Part shown: one piece after another, positions 16,057-24,942 of the stretch
How positions within the stretch are numbered: the first letter of the stretch is position 1
How the letters are laid out: every line of letters begins with the position of its first letter
From: Deltaproteobacteria bacterium
GTDB lineage: Bacteria; Myxococcota_A; JAADFL01
DNA: 34,509 nt
Direction: 5' to 3'
Assembly (NCBI GenBank): GCA_013152945.1
Contig: JAADFL010000021.1
Span: 1-34,509, forward strand
Position numbers and translations under genes: made by a program
Notes under the pieces: generated by a model
Databases searched by the model: none
Told to the model about the DNA's origin: nothing
What the model saw: only the letters and a program-made list of their open reading frames with translations

Positions 16057-17379
16057 CAAAACCGCTTCCGCGGCGTTTCTACCGCTGATAACGGCACTTT
16101 CCATTGTAGGCGGGAGACCGGTGGAGGTCCAGTCGCCGGCCAGGAAAAGGTTATCCAGGGAAGTATTGGCTCCGGGTCTCGATAGCCACTGCCCAGGTAC
16201 CGGCGGAATGGTGGCCCGTTTTTCTTTGAGCACCAAATGATTTTTCACAACAGCCTTTCGCATTTTCGGCAGGTAATGCTCAATCGCATCCAATGCCTGC
16301 TTCAGAGCATCGGCAGGAGGAATAGCAACGGCTTCCCTGGCGCAACTCGTTACGACGGAGTACCTGTATCCTTGCCGCCGGTTGCCTGTACCGTTGAATG
16401 AATGGTTGAAGATCCAATGTACGGGTCCCTCGATGAAACCGATAAAGGCATCGCTCATGACAGGTCTATCCAACCAAAGGTTAATTGTGACTATGGGAGA
16501 GCACGACCATGTATATCCGTGCTGCTTCAGTTCACCGAATACCGATTCGAGTTTTTCCATGTTCCAGGGCGGTACGGCCAGCACGAATTGCCCGGCTTTC
16601 CACGTACGGCCCTTCCTGTCGATTATTGCGGCGACCCTGTTACCTTCCACCTCGAAACTCACGACCTTGGCGCCATATTCCACCCTGGCCCCAAGCGCCT
16701 CCAGCTTGGCGGCGGCTGGCCGTGCAAAAAGATCCGACAAACCGGTTGTCGCCAGCATCGGAGCAGCCCGGGCCGCACCTGCGAAAAAACCTTGCTTCAT
16801 CACCACAGCCAGGGCCAGCGCTGATACACGGGACGGTTCCTCGTTCAGGGCGGATACGATCATGGGACGCCAAAAGCCCTTCAGAACCTTTTTTGACTGT
16901 CCCAGGTCCAGCAGCCATTGCTCGGCATTCGTATCATCCCATGCCGACCTTTGGTCTTCAGATGCGGTTTCAAGGGCAAGGGCGACCCTGCCGAGAGACA
17001 GGCGCTCCATTAATGAAAGGTGATTCAAGTGCAGGACCGCAGCAGGCATGAACAAGAGACCGGGCAAGTCGATCAAGGACATGCGCCGTCTCTTGCAGCC
17101 GGCATCGACAAGCACATACTCCGAACCGGCTTTTTTCAACATGTAACGCGTACCGAGCAGTTCCAGTAGTGACAGGGTCTCCTCGAAGGCGCCGATGAAC
17201 ATGTGTTGACCGTTGTCGACTTCCTCTCCTGTCGACCGGTTCTTCACCGACCGGGTCCGGCCACCGAGGGCGCCGCCGGCTTCGAGCAGCAGCGTATCCA
17301 TGCCCCGGCCTGCACATGTAAGGGCGGCAGTCATTCCGGCGAGTCCGCCGCCGACCACTATCAAATCCGCGTCACTCAT
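16045..17379 (-). CDS. hpnE: Hydroxysqualene dehydroxylase
   Basis: A 444-aa flavoprotein of the squalene-associated amine oxidase/desaturase type. The FAD dinucleotide fold is at the N-terminus (VVGGGLAGMTAAL, then LLEAGGALGGRTRS), followed by VDNGQHMFIGAF, and the C-terminal FAD motif LAGDWTSTGLPPTMESAVISG. HpnE reduces hydroxysqualene to squalene, the last step of the oxygen-independent route from FPP. It lies directly after hpnD (21 bases) and ends the isoprenoid operon. The adjacent hpnC and hpnD make the assignment firm. Confidence 0.94.
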   Translation of the reverse strand: MSDADLIVVGGGLAGMTAALTCAGRGMDTLLLEAGGALGGRTRSVKNRSTGEEVDNGQHMFIGAFEETLSLLELLGTRYMLKKAGSEYVLVDAGCKRRRMSLIDLPGLLFMPAAVLHLNHLSLMERLSLGRVALALETASEDQRSAWDDTNAEQWLLDLGQSKKVLKGFWRPMIVSALNEEPSRVSALALAVVMKQGFFAGAARAAPMLATTGLSDLFARPAAAKLEALGARVEYGAKVVSFEVEGNRVAAIIDRKGRTWKAGQFVLAVPPWNMEKLESVFGELKQHGYTWSCSPIVTINLWLDRPVMSDAFIGFIEGPVHWIFNHSFNGTGNRRQGYRYSVVTSCAREAVAIPPADALKQALDAIEHYLPKMRKAVVKNHLVLKEKRATIPPVPGQWLSRPGANTSLDNLFLAGDWTSTGLPPTMESAVISGRNAAEAVLSSA

Positions 17380-17400
17380 CCAGCCAGCGAAATTCCTTTC

Positions 17401-18255
17401 TTAAACCACTGCCACGAGAGCGGCTATGAGACGTCTCTTCACCGCTATTTTCGCCTTTGTCAACGCAGGAGGCCGTGCCTGTCCGACTTTTGGAGAAAGG
17501 GCGGACCGTTCCTCTACCCTGTCCAGCAGGGAGGAATAGATCTCCCGCAATATTTCACCGAAATAAAAGGCCCGCCTTTTTGACGGCTCCAGCGAAGCCT
17601 TTGCCATCCTGTAGTATTCCCGCGCTCGCGCAATTTCGAACATCATCAGTCGATACACGGCGCCGGCATTTCGACCAAGTACGAGGTCTTGTTCGCTGAC
17701 CCCGTTGTCATGAAGATCCTCGAGAGGAAGGTATATCCGGCCCCGTGCGGCGTCTTCTGAAACATCCCTCAGGATATTCGTGAGCTGCATTGCAATTCCA
17801 AGGTTCTCCGCGTACATGTCCACGTCTCTTCCGGTGAAACCAAGCAGCCTGGTGCAAACCAAACCGACAACCCCGGCGACCCTGTAACAATAAGCATACA
17901 GATCGGTAAAGGATTCGTACCTGTCTTTGTCCAGGTCCCAGGAAACTCCCTCGATTATTGCCAAGAGCCACTCCTTGGGTACGCCGCTCTTTGCAAGTGC
18001 CGGCGCCAGGGCCTTCATCACGGTCTCCCGGGCACCCCTGCCGTAACTCCTGTTCACTTCATCGGTCCAGTATCGAAGGCGCCCGGACTTCTCGGCCCAA
18101 GTGCCTGCACAATCGGCTGCATCGTCCACGGCCCTGCAAAAGGCATAGAAAGAGACCAGGCTGTTCCTCTGCTCTCCCGGGAGTGACAAAATCGCGGCGG
18201 CCATGTTGCTGTGAGCCTTTTTCAATGCTTCGATGCAGTAATTTACAGGATCCAT
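17401..18255 (-). CDS. hpnD: Presqualene diphosphate synthase
   Basis: A 284-aa all-helical trans-prenyltransferase. The first aspartate motif is FCRAVDDAAD (39-48), then AYCYRVAGVVG, and the second is NILRDVSEDAARGRIYLP (160-177). HpnD condenses two FPP into presqualene diphosphate. It is told apart from hpnC by its sequence type and by its place next to hpnE. GAGGTGG precedes the ATG. Nine bases separate it from hpnC upstream. Confidence 0.92.
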   Translation of the reverse strand: MDPVNYCIEALKKAHSNMAAAILSLPGEQRNSLVSFYAFCRAVDDAADCAGTWAEKSGRLRYWTDEVNRSYGRGARETVMKALAPALAKSGVPKEWLLAIIEGVSWDLDKDRYESFTDLYAYCYRVAGVVGLVCTRLLGFTGRDVDMYAENLGIAMQLTNILRDVSEDAARGRIYLPLEDLHDNGVSEQDLVLGRNAGAVYRLMMFEIARAREYYRMAKASLEPSKRRAFYFGEILREIYSSLLDRVEERSALSPKVGQARPPALTKAKIAVKRRLIAALVAVV

Positions 18256-18264
18256 TTCACCACC

Positions 18265-19197
18265 TCAAGAAGCCAAATCGGCAATAGAAAGAAGCAATAC
18301 CTTCAGCCTTGCGGCCTGGGACAGTTTGGGCCTCTTTCTGAATATCCCGGCCTTGAGGTTGCAAACCGATTGGAGCACTGAAAATCCGCCTCGCCAGACC
18401 ATGGATAAATAGAGACTGGCCGGAAAAGACACCAACCTTGGAAGGACCCGCGAATTTTCATACAGGGGAAACACGCGTGATGTAAGCTCAATCAACAGGT
18501 TTTCCAATTGGTAACTTTGCCTGCCGATCAATAAGTCATCCGGGGAAAGGGAAAACGCATCCATGTCTTTTCCGGGCACGTAAACCCTTCCACGCGGCAA
18601 GTCCACCGACAGGTCCTGCCAGAAATTGGTGAGTTGGAGCGCAGTGCACAGTTCGTCCGATGCCTTTATCAACCTCTTGTCGGAGTCCAGACCCAGTACC
18701 CGCAACACGAGTCTTCCAACAGGGTTGGCGGACCTGCTGCAATAATCCAAAACCTGGGGATACGTATCATACCTGAACCCGGCTGCATCCTGCCTAAAAG
18801 CTGAAATCAGATCCTGAAACGGTTCGATCTCCAGTTGGAATTGTTGCCTGGCCCTTGCCAAGGCAATAAAGACCGGGTGGGTCGACCTGCCGTCGAAGCA
18901 ATCCTCGAGTTGCCGTTGCCAGTCATCCAGGTAATCAAGGCCCTTTTCCTTGAAGGCGGGCTCATCGGCAAAATCATCGGCTGTCCTGGCAAAGGCATAG
19001 ATTGCGCTCAAGGCCTCCACAACATGGCGATCGAACAGTGTAAAGGCGACCGGGAAATTCTCGTAGTGCCCCATGGCGGTTTGAACAACATACCGCACCG
19101 ATTGTTCATTGGTCCATTCGCCTGCAACCGGAATCCCTGTAACAGGGCTCCATGGAGCGTGTGACGTTACGGCCCTAGACTGCCTTGCGCGCAGCAT
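18265..19197 (-). CDS. hpnC: Hydroxysqualene synthase
   Basis: A 310-aa homologue of HpnD. Recognisable segments are HYENFPVAFTLF, IYAFARTADDFADEP (first aspartate motif, about 66-80), ANPVGRLVLRVLG, and LTNFWQDLSVDLPRGRVYVP (second motif). HpnC turns presqualene diphosphate into hydroxysqualene. The N-terminus is about 30 residues longer than the core fold. ATG 19197 is preferred, with AAAGG 7 bases upstream; TTG 19203 is possible. The start overlaps the HMG-CoA reductase end by 23 bases, placing squalene synthesis and mevalonate genes in one transcript. Confidence 0.92.
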   Translation of the reverse strand: MLRARQSRAVTSHAPWSPVTGIPVAGEWTNEQSVRYVVQTAMGHYENFPVAFTLFDRHVVEALSAIYAFARTADDFADEPAFKEKGLDYLDDWQRQLEDCFDGRSTHPVFIALARARQQFQLEIEPFQDLISAFRQDAAGFRYDTYPQVLDYCSRSANPVGRLVLRVLGLDSDKRLIKASDELCTALQLTNFWQDLSVDLPRGRVYVPGKDMDAFSLSPDDLLIGRQSYQLENLLIELTSRVFPLYENSRVLPRLVSFPASLYLSMVWRGGFSVLQSVCNLKAGIFRKRPKLSQAARLKVLLLSIADLAS

Positions 19198-20392
19198 GCT
19201 CAAGCCTTTCTTTTTCCATCCGTCTCTGGTGGAGCTTCATGTGCCCCTTCTGAATTCCTTCCGTGGACAGGGCACGCAAGGCCGCCAGGTTACTTGCCAG
19301 GCCTGCCGAAGCAGTTATCCGGCTTAATTGCATTGCAGTTGGATTGCCAAGAAGCTTTATAGCGAATGCAGCCGCAGGATGCACCCTGGTTGTTCCACCC
19401 ACAGTGCCCATTACAAGCGGCATTTCCATTTTTCCGACAAGCTGTCCGTCTTCTCCCACATGCCAGGTCGCAAGCGGCCTGTAACCCTTGCCCTTGCCTG
19501 CATAGGCGTGGGCCCCGGCCTCTACTGCACGCCAGTCGTTGCCCGTGGCCAAAACCACGGCGTCTATACCGTTCAGAATGCCCTTGTTATGTGTAGCCGC
19601 CCTGTAGGGATCCGACTCGGCGAACCTGCTGGCGCCGACTATTCCATCCCTTACCCTCTCACCGGCGTAATCTCCGAACGACAGGGTATGGGGTGATATC
19701 TCAACCCATACACGCACCATCCTATGGTCTGCAAGGTTGGAGAGAATCTTCAACCCGGGATAGCCGCCGCATGCCTCGGCCATTACCGGAGCCAACCGCT
19801 CGGCCATCGTGTTCACCATGTTGGCGCCCATGGCGTCACGACAGTCGACGAACAAGTGCACAACCAGTCTCCCGTCACCCTTGCCCACGTCAGGCCTGAA
19901 CTCCATGTCCCTGGCTCCGCCGCCCAGGGAGACCAATTGCGGCTGGGTTTCATTGGCTATGGCTATCCACTTGTCCTTGCTCTTTTCCAGTTCCCCGGCA
20001 GCGCCAAATGGATCATCCAGACCAAGGATCTCGATTTGGCTTATGGTCACCGGGTCGTCCGCTTCTGTGTGAAACCCCCCGTTTTCCCTTACCAGCACAG
20101 CGGCCTTCGATGCCGCCGCTACAACCGAAGGCTCTTCGATCACCATTGGTATCAAGTAATCCCTGCCATCCACCAAAAAATTGGTCGCCACTGCAAAAGG
20201 CAAGGCCATTGTTCCCACTACGTTCTCTATCAGTCTGTCTGCATGGAATACATTCAGGCCGCCCTGTGCCAAGGCCCATTCGATCGAGGTCCTGTCCATT
20301 CCGGCAAAGCCTGCCACAATCCTGGCCCTCTCCTCAATCGACCTCTTGAAAAATCCGGAAATCCTGGAACTCTGTTTTTCTGCCTCATTCAT
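19175..20392 (-). CDS. mvaA: Hydroxymethylglutaryl-CoA reductase, class II-like
   Basis: A 405-aa enzyme that reduces HMG-CoA to mevalonate, the committed step of the pathway. Class II features: ENVVGTMALPFAVATNF, EEPSVVAAASKAA (catalytic glutamate 86 or 87), DCRDAMGANMVNTMAE, HNKGILNGIDAV (K270), TGNDWRAVEAGAHAYA (D286), MGTVGGTTRVHP and the C-terminal catalytic H384 in IQKGHMK. These match Pseudomonas mevalonii E83, K267, D283 and H381 in order. It has no membrane domain, as expected. Although class II enzymes can be degradative, the surrounding kinases show a biosynthetic role. AAAGGAG lies 7 bases before the ATG. Confidence 0.95.
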   Translation of the reverse strand: MNEAEKQSSRISGFFKRSIEERARIVAGFAGMDRTSIEWALAQGGLNVFHADRLIENVVGTMALPFAVATNFLVDGRDYLIPMVIEEPSVVAAASKAAVLVRENGGFHTEADDPVTISQIEILGLDDPFGAAGELEKSKDKWIAIANETQPQLVSLGGGARDMEFRPDVGKGDGRLVVHLFVDCRDAMGANMVNTMAERLAPVMAEACGGYPGLKILSNLADHRMVRVWVEISPHTLSFGDYAGERVRDGIVGASRFAESDPYRAATHNKGILNGIDAVVLATGNDWRAVEAGAHAYAGKGKGYRPLATWHVGEDGQLVGKMEMPLVMGTVGGTTRVHPAAAFAIKLLGNPTAMQLSRITASAGLASNLAALRALSTEGIQKGHMKLHQRRMEKERLEHAARKAV

Positions 20393-20409
20393 AGTACCAC
20401 TCCTTTACA

Positions 20410-21462
20410 CTAATAATGCTCCTCGGCATTTCGATTACCATCCCGGTCCCAAACACGACCGGCCCGATTAACGTTCTTTCTCGTACCTGCTTCGACCCCG
20501 GCGCGGCTCGGCTCCAGATCCAGGACAAGCATGCCTGCCTTCCTTGCTTCCTCCTCAAATGCGTCCCTGTGGTCCGTATCCGTAAACAATGCCACGCCAA
20601 GGTCGCCAGCACCGGCACCCGATGGTTTGTACACACCGCCATGCATTGCCACGAGATCCAGCAGCTTCGGCGTCGTGCATTCCATCAGGGGCATTCCGCT
20701 TTTTATCCCCAGGCTCATGTACGCATCGGCACAATCCCGGTACGCGTCCAGCACTACTTTCTCATCGCCTTCACAAACAGCCGAAGCCAACCTGCGGGCG
20801 CTATTGGAAATGCAGTCCAGCGCCCCTGCAACTTCACCCCGCGGCATTGATTCGACCCACAACCAAAAACGCCTCAACATGTACGGAGTATTAGACGGCC
20901 TGCCGGTCCACACCACGCTCATCGGCGGCAACCCATCCATCGGCAAGCGTGTCACCGCAGGTTCTCCCCCTTCAGGCCTTTTGTACGAGAACAACCCGCC
21001 ATAGACAGAGGCAGCCACATCCGCCCCGCTGCCCCTTTCCCCCTGGACGATTGACTGTGCCTTGAAAGCACATTCGAATATCCGCTTCCTCGATTTTTTC
21101 GAGCCACAAGATATACCGGCCCATTGGAAGACCGCACCGCACACCCCTGCCGTTGTCGCAGCACTGCTTCCAAGCCCGAGCTTTTGTCCGTGTATGTACA
21201 TTGCAGAAGTATCCACTTCAATGGGGCCAGGGACCGGATCGATTCCACACTGCTCGACTGCCAGGCCGGCGGCAACCCGGGAAAGCCTGGAACCCATCTT
21301 GCGTCCTCCAACACCGGTAATGTCCCTGCCCAGGGTGACGCACGCATTCCTGTTCACTGCGACAACCACTGCATCTCCCCCGAGCACCACCGCGTATTCA
21401 CCGGCGAGCATGAGTTTGCCCGGAGCGGTTACAGTCAGATATTCACCATGGATGCGGTTCAT
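20410..21462 (-). CDS. Phosphomevalonate kinase (GHMP family)
   Basis: A 350-aa GHMP kinase: TAPGKLMLAGEYAVVLGG (substrate and N-terminal motif), KLGLGSSAATTAG (P-loop), ERGSGADVAASVYGG, and the C-terminal GAGAGDLGVALF. It lies between the decarboxylase and HMG-CoA reductase in a mevalonate operon where the other two GHMP enzymes are accounted for, so phosphomevalonate kinase is the remaining step; this is partly by elimination. ATG 21462 (or GTG 21465) follows GGAG by 6-9 bases and lies 13 bases past the decarboxylase stop; upstream in-frame ATGs inside that gene lack a site. Confidence 0.87.
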   Translation of the reverse strand: MNRIHGEYLTVTAPGKLMLAGEYAVVLGGDAVVVAVNRNACVTLGRDITGVGGRKMGSRLSRVAAGLAVEQCGIDPVPGPIEVDTSAMYIHGQKLGLGSSAATTAGVCGAVFQWAGISCGSKKSRKRIFECAFKAQSIVQGERGSGADVAASVYGGLFSYKRPEGGEPAVTRLPMDGLPPMSVVWTGRPSNTPYMLRRFWLWVESMPRGEVAGALDCISNSARRLASAVCEGDEKVVLDAYRDCADAYMSLGIKSGMPLMECTTPKLLDLVAMHGGVYKPSGAGAGDLGVALFTDTDHRDAFEEEARKAGMLVLDLEPSRAGVEAGTRKNVNRAGRVWDRDGNRNAEEHY

Positions 21463-21475
21463 CACGGGTGTCTCC

Positions 21476-22516
21476 TCATTCATGCTCGACATCAACACTG
21501 GCGCCGGGACCGGGCCCGGCGGTTATAACGTGCCGGACTCCGTCCACCTCTTTTAAGATTTTTTCAAAAGCCCGGGCGTGCGCCGCCTCGCAAACCACCA
21601 TTGGGTTGGGTCCTGCATCCAAGGTGAAGTACCCCGGCAATCCCCGGGACCTGGCCCTGCGTACTGCATGAAAAGCCTGCATGGTCGGCCCGAGCCAGTA
21701 AACTATGCCGGGATCGGCAGCCATGGCGCAGGCATGCATACGCAGGCAGCTCCGTTCCACAACCGGCCCGAGACGATTGATATCCCTTTCCAGGATTGCA
21801 GATCTCGCCTCTTCTACATCATTAAAAGAGCTTTCGAGGAACGGCTTGTAAAATGGCGATGTCCCGGCAGTGGCTGCCATGCCTCTTCTTGAAGATATGT
21901 ACTTTTCCCCCCGGTCCACCACGCCTACCAGTATCTTGAGATCCCAGTGCATCGGATCAGCCACGATTCGCACCCGAAAGTCCAGGCCGGCCCGGTTATC
22001 TCCGGGAATGATTTCCGCAAAGCCCCCAACTATGCTTCTCGATGCCGATCCGGAGCCCATTCTTGCAAGACCTGCCATCTCCTGTTGGTTCAGGTCCATG
22101 CCGGCGGCACAGGTCGCAGCAAGCGCCAAGGCGGCAAACCCGGATGCGGACGAGGCCATGCCCGCTTTTGTCGGGAAATCATTATTCGTATCCACCCTGG
22201 CCCGGCCCGTAATGCCGGCCCTGGAACGTACCAGGTCCAGGAAGGATTCCACCCTCGATGCGAACCCCGGCTCGGCAGGCTTTCCATTGAAATAGATTAC
22301 ATCTTCTTTTCCGCCTGATTGGAAATCCACCGCAGTAGTCGTCTTAAGGCGATCCAAGGTCATGGAGATACTTGGACCTGCAGGCAGGTTCAGTTCAGCA
22401 TCCCTCTTGCCCCAATATTTCACCAGGGCTATATTGCTGCATGCTTTTGCAACAGCTTTCAACTCCTCCCCCTCTCCATACCCATGTTTACCGGCCCCGT
22501 GTCTATTGTCCGGCAA
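21476..22516 (-). CDS. mvaD: Diphosphomevalonate decarboxylase
   Basis: A 346-aa GHMP-family enzyme forming isopentenyl diphosphate from mevalonate diphosphate with ATP. Signatures: SNIALVKYWGKRD (near 27-39), SISMTLD, MASSASGFAALA (P-loop), MGSGSASRSIVGGF, and TLDAGPNP with the catalytic aspartate. The TTG start at 22516 has GGGAG 5 bases upstream and lies inside the end of the mevalonate kinase gene (58-base overlap); the catalytic domain starts near residue 20, so a later start cannot be excluded. Confidence 0.93.
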   Translation of the reverse strand: MPDNRHGAGKHGYGEGEELKAVAKACSNIALVKYWGKRDAELNLPAGPSISMTLDRLKTTTAVDFQSGGKEDVIYFNGKPAEPGFASRVESFLDLVRSRAGITGRARVDTNNDFPTKAGMASSASGFAALALAATCAAGMDLNQQEMAGLARMGSGSASRSIVGGFAEIIPGDNRAGLDFRVRIVADPMHWDLKILVGVVDRGEKYISSRRGMAATAGTSPFYKPFLESSFNDVEEARSAILERDINRLGPVVERSCLRMHACAMAADPGIVYWLGPTMQAFHAVRRARSRGLPGYFTLDAGPNPMVVCEAAHARAFEKILKEVDGVRHVITAGPGPGASVDVEHE

Positions 22517-23520
22517 CCCGCTCCCAAATCATTCCAATATTTGAGGACCCTGGCCTGTACAACAGTATCTCCGCCGGGTACCAGGGCGACTACACATCCA
22601 CCCCGTCCTGCGCCTGTCAGCTTGGCGCCCAAGGCGCCTGCTCTCATTGCCCGGTCCACCATCAAATCCATCATTGGGTGCGAGACTCCAATCTCCCTTA
22701 GCAGTCCATGGTTCTTTTTCATCGCCTTTCCCAGGCCTGCCGGATCCGCTGCAACAGATGCACGGGCGCCTTCCAGGGCGATATGATCCATTTCTTCCAA
22801 GATGGATTTGAACCATGCAGGCTTCATACTCTGCATACGCCTGACGTCTTCCACGACCTTCTTCGTGTTCCTTGGGATTCCTGTATTCCCAATCACCAGC
22901 CGTAAATCCACGGGTGCGGTGTACGCGCCGGACAAACCCGCTCCAAGGCTGTCAAAGCCTGCGGGAGGGGAAACATGTCCCTTGCCAAGGAAAAGACAGG
23001 CGCCTCCAAAAACACTGGTTGTGTTGTCTATTCCAGAGGGAATGCCATGGAATATCCGTTCCGCCTCCTTGGCAAGATCGTTCAGTTCGACCTTCGGGAG
23101 TTCCTTGCCGAGAACCGAGGACAAGGCCTTGAGCAGTCCGACACACAATGCAGCGGAGCTGCCCAAACCCGCACGACACGGCAGCCAGGTTTCGACGAGC
23201 AGTCTGTACCCGCATTGCACGGGAAACTTGTCGCGGACAAAGCGTAACAGTTCACCCACAATATCGTTGTCTTCATCGGACGAATAAAGATCCCACCCCG
23301 GCACAGATAATTCGAGGCGGATCGAATCCGAGGGCACCGCTTTTACACGCAATGCATCGGGAAGACCTACGGCCAGTGCAGTCATTCCATACACGACCGA
23401 ATGTTCTCCCAGTAATATCAACTTGCCATTGGCATCTGCCCTTGCATGCACCAAGGCCTGTTTCGATGGTTGCCCGCAACTGCCGCTGGTTTTCTCGGTT
23501 ACCAACCGAGTAACTGCCAT
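22459..23520 (-). CDS. mvk: Mevalonate kinase
   Basis: A 353-aa GHMP kinase for the ATP-dependent phosphorylation of mevalonate. Motifs in order: ANGKLILLGEHSVVYG (near 30-45), CRAGLGSSAALCVGLL (P-loop), FHGIPSGIDNTTSVFGG with the catalytic aspartate, and AKLTGAGRGGCVVALV at the C-terminus. The start is uncertain: ATG 23520 gives about 30 residues before the conserved core and leaves a 26-base gap after the isomerase stop; the frame stays open to GTG 23589, overlapping that gene. Confidence 0.92.
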   Translation of the reverse strand: MAVTRLVTEKTSGSCGQPSKQALVHARADANGKLILLGEHSVVYGMTALAVGLPDALRVKAVPSDSIRLELSVPGWDLYSSDEDNDIVGELLRFVRDKFPVQCGYRLLVETWLPCRAGLGSSAALCVGLLKALSSVLGKELPKVELNDLAKEAERIFHGIPSGIDNTTSVFGGACLFLGKGHVSPPAGFDSLGAGLSGAYTAPVDLRLVIGNTGIPRNTKKVVEDVRRMQSMKPAWFKSILEEMDHIALEGARASVAADPAGLGKAMKKNHGLLREIGVSHPMMDLMVDRAMRAGALGAKLTGAGRGGCVVALVPGGDTVVQARVLKYWNDLGAGCRTIDTGPVNMGMERGRS

Positions 23521-23546
23521 ATTTTCCAGGTCCGGGCCGGCCAATT

Positions 23547-24632
23547 TCAGCGTCCTTCTTTTTTCAAGGCCTGGCGTGTCCATGCCCACAGGACCGGCCC
23601 GATAACCCTTGGAGAATCGACAAGCTCCTTGAACGACTTACAGCCTGTCAAAAAGACCGCGAGCCTCAACTCCTCGATGAATTTCCGTAAAAATCCAGCA
23701 CAACCTTTTCGTCCGCCTGAAAGGTACGCCTCCATTACAGGCCCGGCAACGCCGCACAGCTTGGCTCCGAGGGCCAGGCACTTTGCCGCATCCAGGCCTG
23801 TGCGAAGCCCCCCGGAACCGATTAGGTCCAGCCCGGTACCGTCCAGCATCATCAGGCAGGCGGCAGTCGGTATTCCCCAGTCCCAAAAAGTTTCTCCCAG
23901 GCCCCCGGCTTCGCCCGAAGCCCTTCCTCTTAAAGCCTCGACGCCTACCCACGACGTCCCTCCTGCACCTGCCACATCCACAATTCGTACACCTGCATCT
24001 GCAACGGATCGTGCTGTAACCGGATCTATCCCGGAACCAACCTCCTTGATAATCACCGGTACATCGAGTTCCTCCACCAACCTCGAGAGGGATTCCAAGG
24101 ATCTCTTGAAATTCGAATCACCCTCGACTTGAACCGCCTCCATGGCAGGATTGAGGTGTACAAAGAGTGCATCTGCTCCGACAATATCGACTGCATTCAC
24201 AATCTTTTTTGTCTCGGCCTGGATAACCTGGGCGATCCCGATGTTCCCGCCGATAAAAACATCGGGGGCAATATGCCTCAACATGTAATCCTTTGCCCTG
24301 GCCGGGTTTTCCAGCATAGCCCTCTGGCTTCCGAGGCCGATACCCAGGCCCAGTTCGGCCGCAACTTCGGCCAGTTCCATGTTTACCTTTCCGGCCGTGC
24401 TTGTTCCCCCTGTCATGGAACTTATTAGGACCGGTGCGTTCATGCTCCTGCCGAGAAACTCGGTACGCAGATCCACCTCGTCCAGGCTGGTACCCGGCAA
24501 GGCTCTTGGAACAAGATCGACCTCCTCCAACAATGTCGTCTTGTTCCTGAACCTCGGCCCCCCGGATTCAAAGAGTTCGATATGCTCATCCTTTCTTTTT
24601 TCAGTCGCCCTGTGTGCCCCTAGTAATTCCAC
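23547..24632 (-). CDS. fni: Type 2 isopentenyl-diphosphate delta-isomerase
   Basis: A 361-aa FMN enzyme interconverting IPP and DMAPP, the first gene of the mevalonate/squalene operon. Motifs: TEKRKDEHIEL (10-20), LISSMTGGT (69-77), GLGSQRAML (99-107), NIGIAQV, FVHLNPAMEAVQVEGD (158-172), IIKEVGSGI and the glycine-rich FMN phosphate site DLIGSGGLRTG. In the active-site segment the usual HLN-x-x-Q-E reads HLNPAME: M164 stands where most members have the glutamine implicated in proton transfer; E165, which binds magnesium, is kept. GTG 24632 is chosen, with GGGAGG 8-9 bases upstream, since the conserved N-terminus begins there. Confidence 0.92.
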   Translation of the reverse strand: MELLGAHRATEKRKDEHIELFESGGPRFRNKTTLLEEVDLVPRALPGTSLDEVDLRTEFLGRSMNAPVLISSMTGGTSTAGKVNMELAEVAAELGLGIGLGSQRAMLENPARAKDYMLRHIAPDVFIGGNIGIAQVIQAETKKIVNAVDIVGADALFVHLNPAMEAVQVEGDSNFKRSLESLSRLVEELDVPVIIKEVGSGIDPVTARSVADAGVRIVDVAGAGGTSWVGVEALRGRASGEAGGLGETFWDWGIPTAACLMMLDGTGLDLIGSGGLRTGLDAAKCLALGAKLCGVAGPVMEAYLSGGRKGCAGFLRKFIEELRLAVFLTGCKSFKELVDSPRVIGPVLWAWTRQALKKEGR

Positions 24633-24942
24633 GGTCCGCACCTCCCGCCCCAAAGCCCTGGTTGAACCAATAAACATGTGCCTGTTCAAATAAGTGTTGC
24701 CAATAATGTGCCAGAAAAATAACACCATGTAATAAAAGCGATTTTCAGTTAATCTTAGGGAGAATGACTTTTCTTTCGTGCGGTTCTGCACAAAACCCGT
24801 GCACAAACGAACGACATAATTTAATTAAAGCACTTGCCGTCGGCAACCGTTCCAACCAAAACGGGATCTACGGCACGATGATTGCTTGGGATTTCGAACA
24901 TGTCCCAACGCTTACCGGGCCGATGGGTAAAAGGAGGTAGAC
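24633..24942. other. Divergent control region between the isomerase operon and FPP synthase
   Basis: A 310-bp AT-rich gap between divergent starts (minus-strand isomerase operon, plus-strand prenyltransferase). It must hold promoters for both. I see a short inverted repeat TGCAC/GTGCA at 24787-24803 and the AT-rich run ATAATTTAATTAAAG near 24816, but no promoter I can call with confidence. Translations across it look non-coding. Confidence 0.4.

Noticed and set aside
24633-24806. N-terminal extension of the type 2 isomerase
   Set aside because: The added residues are hydrophobic and unlike the family; GTG 24632 has a strong ribosome site and the conserved start.
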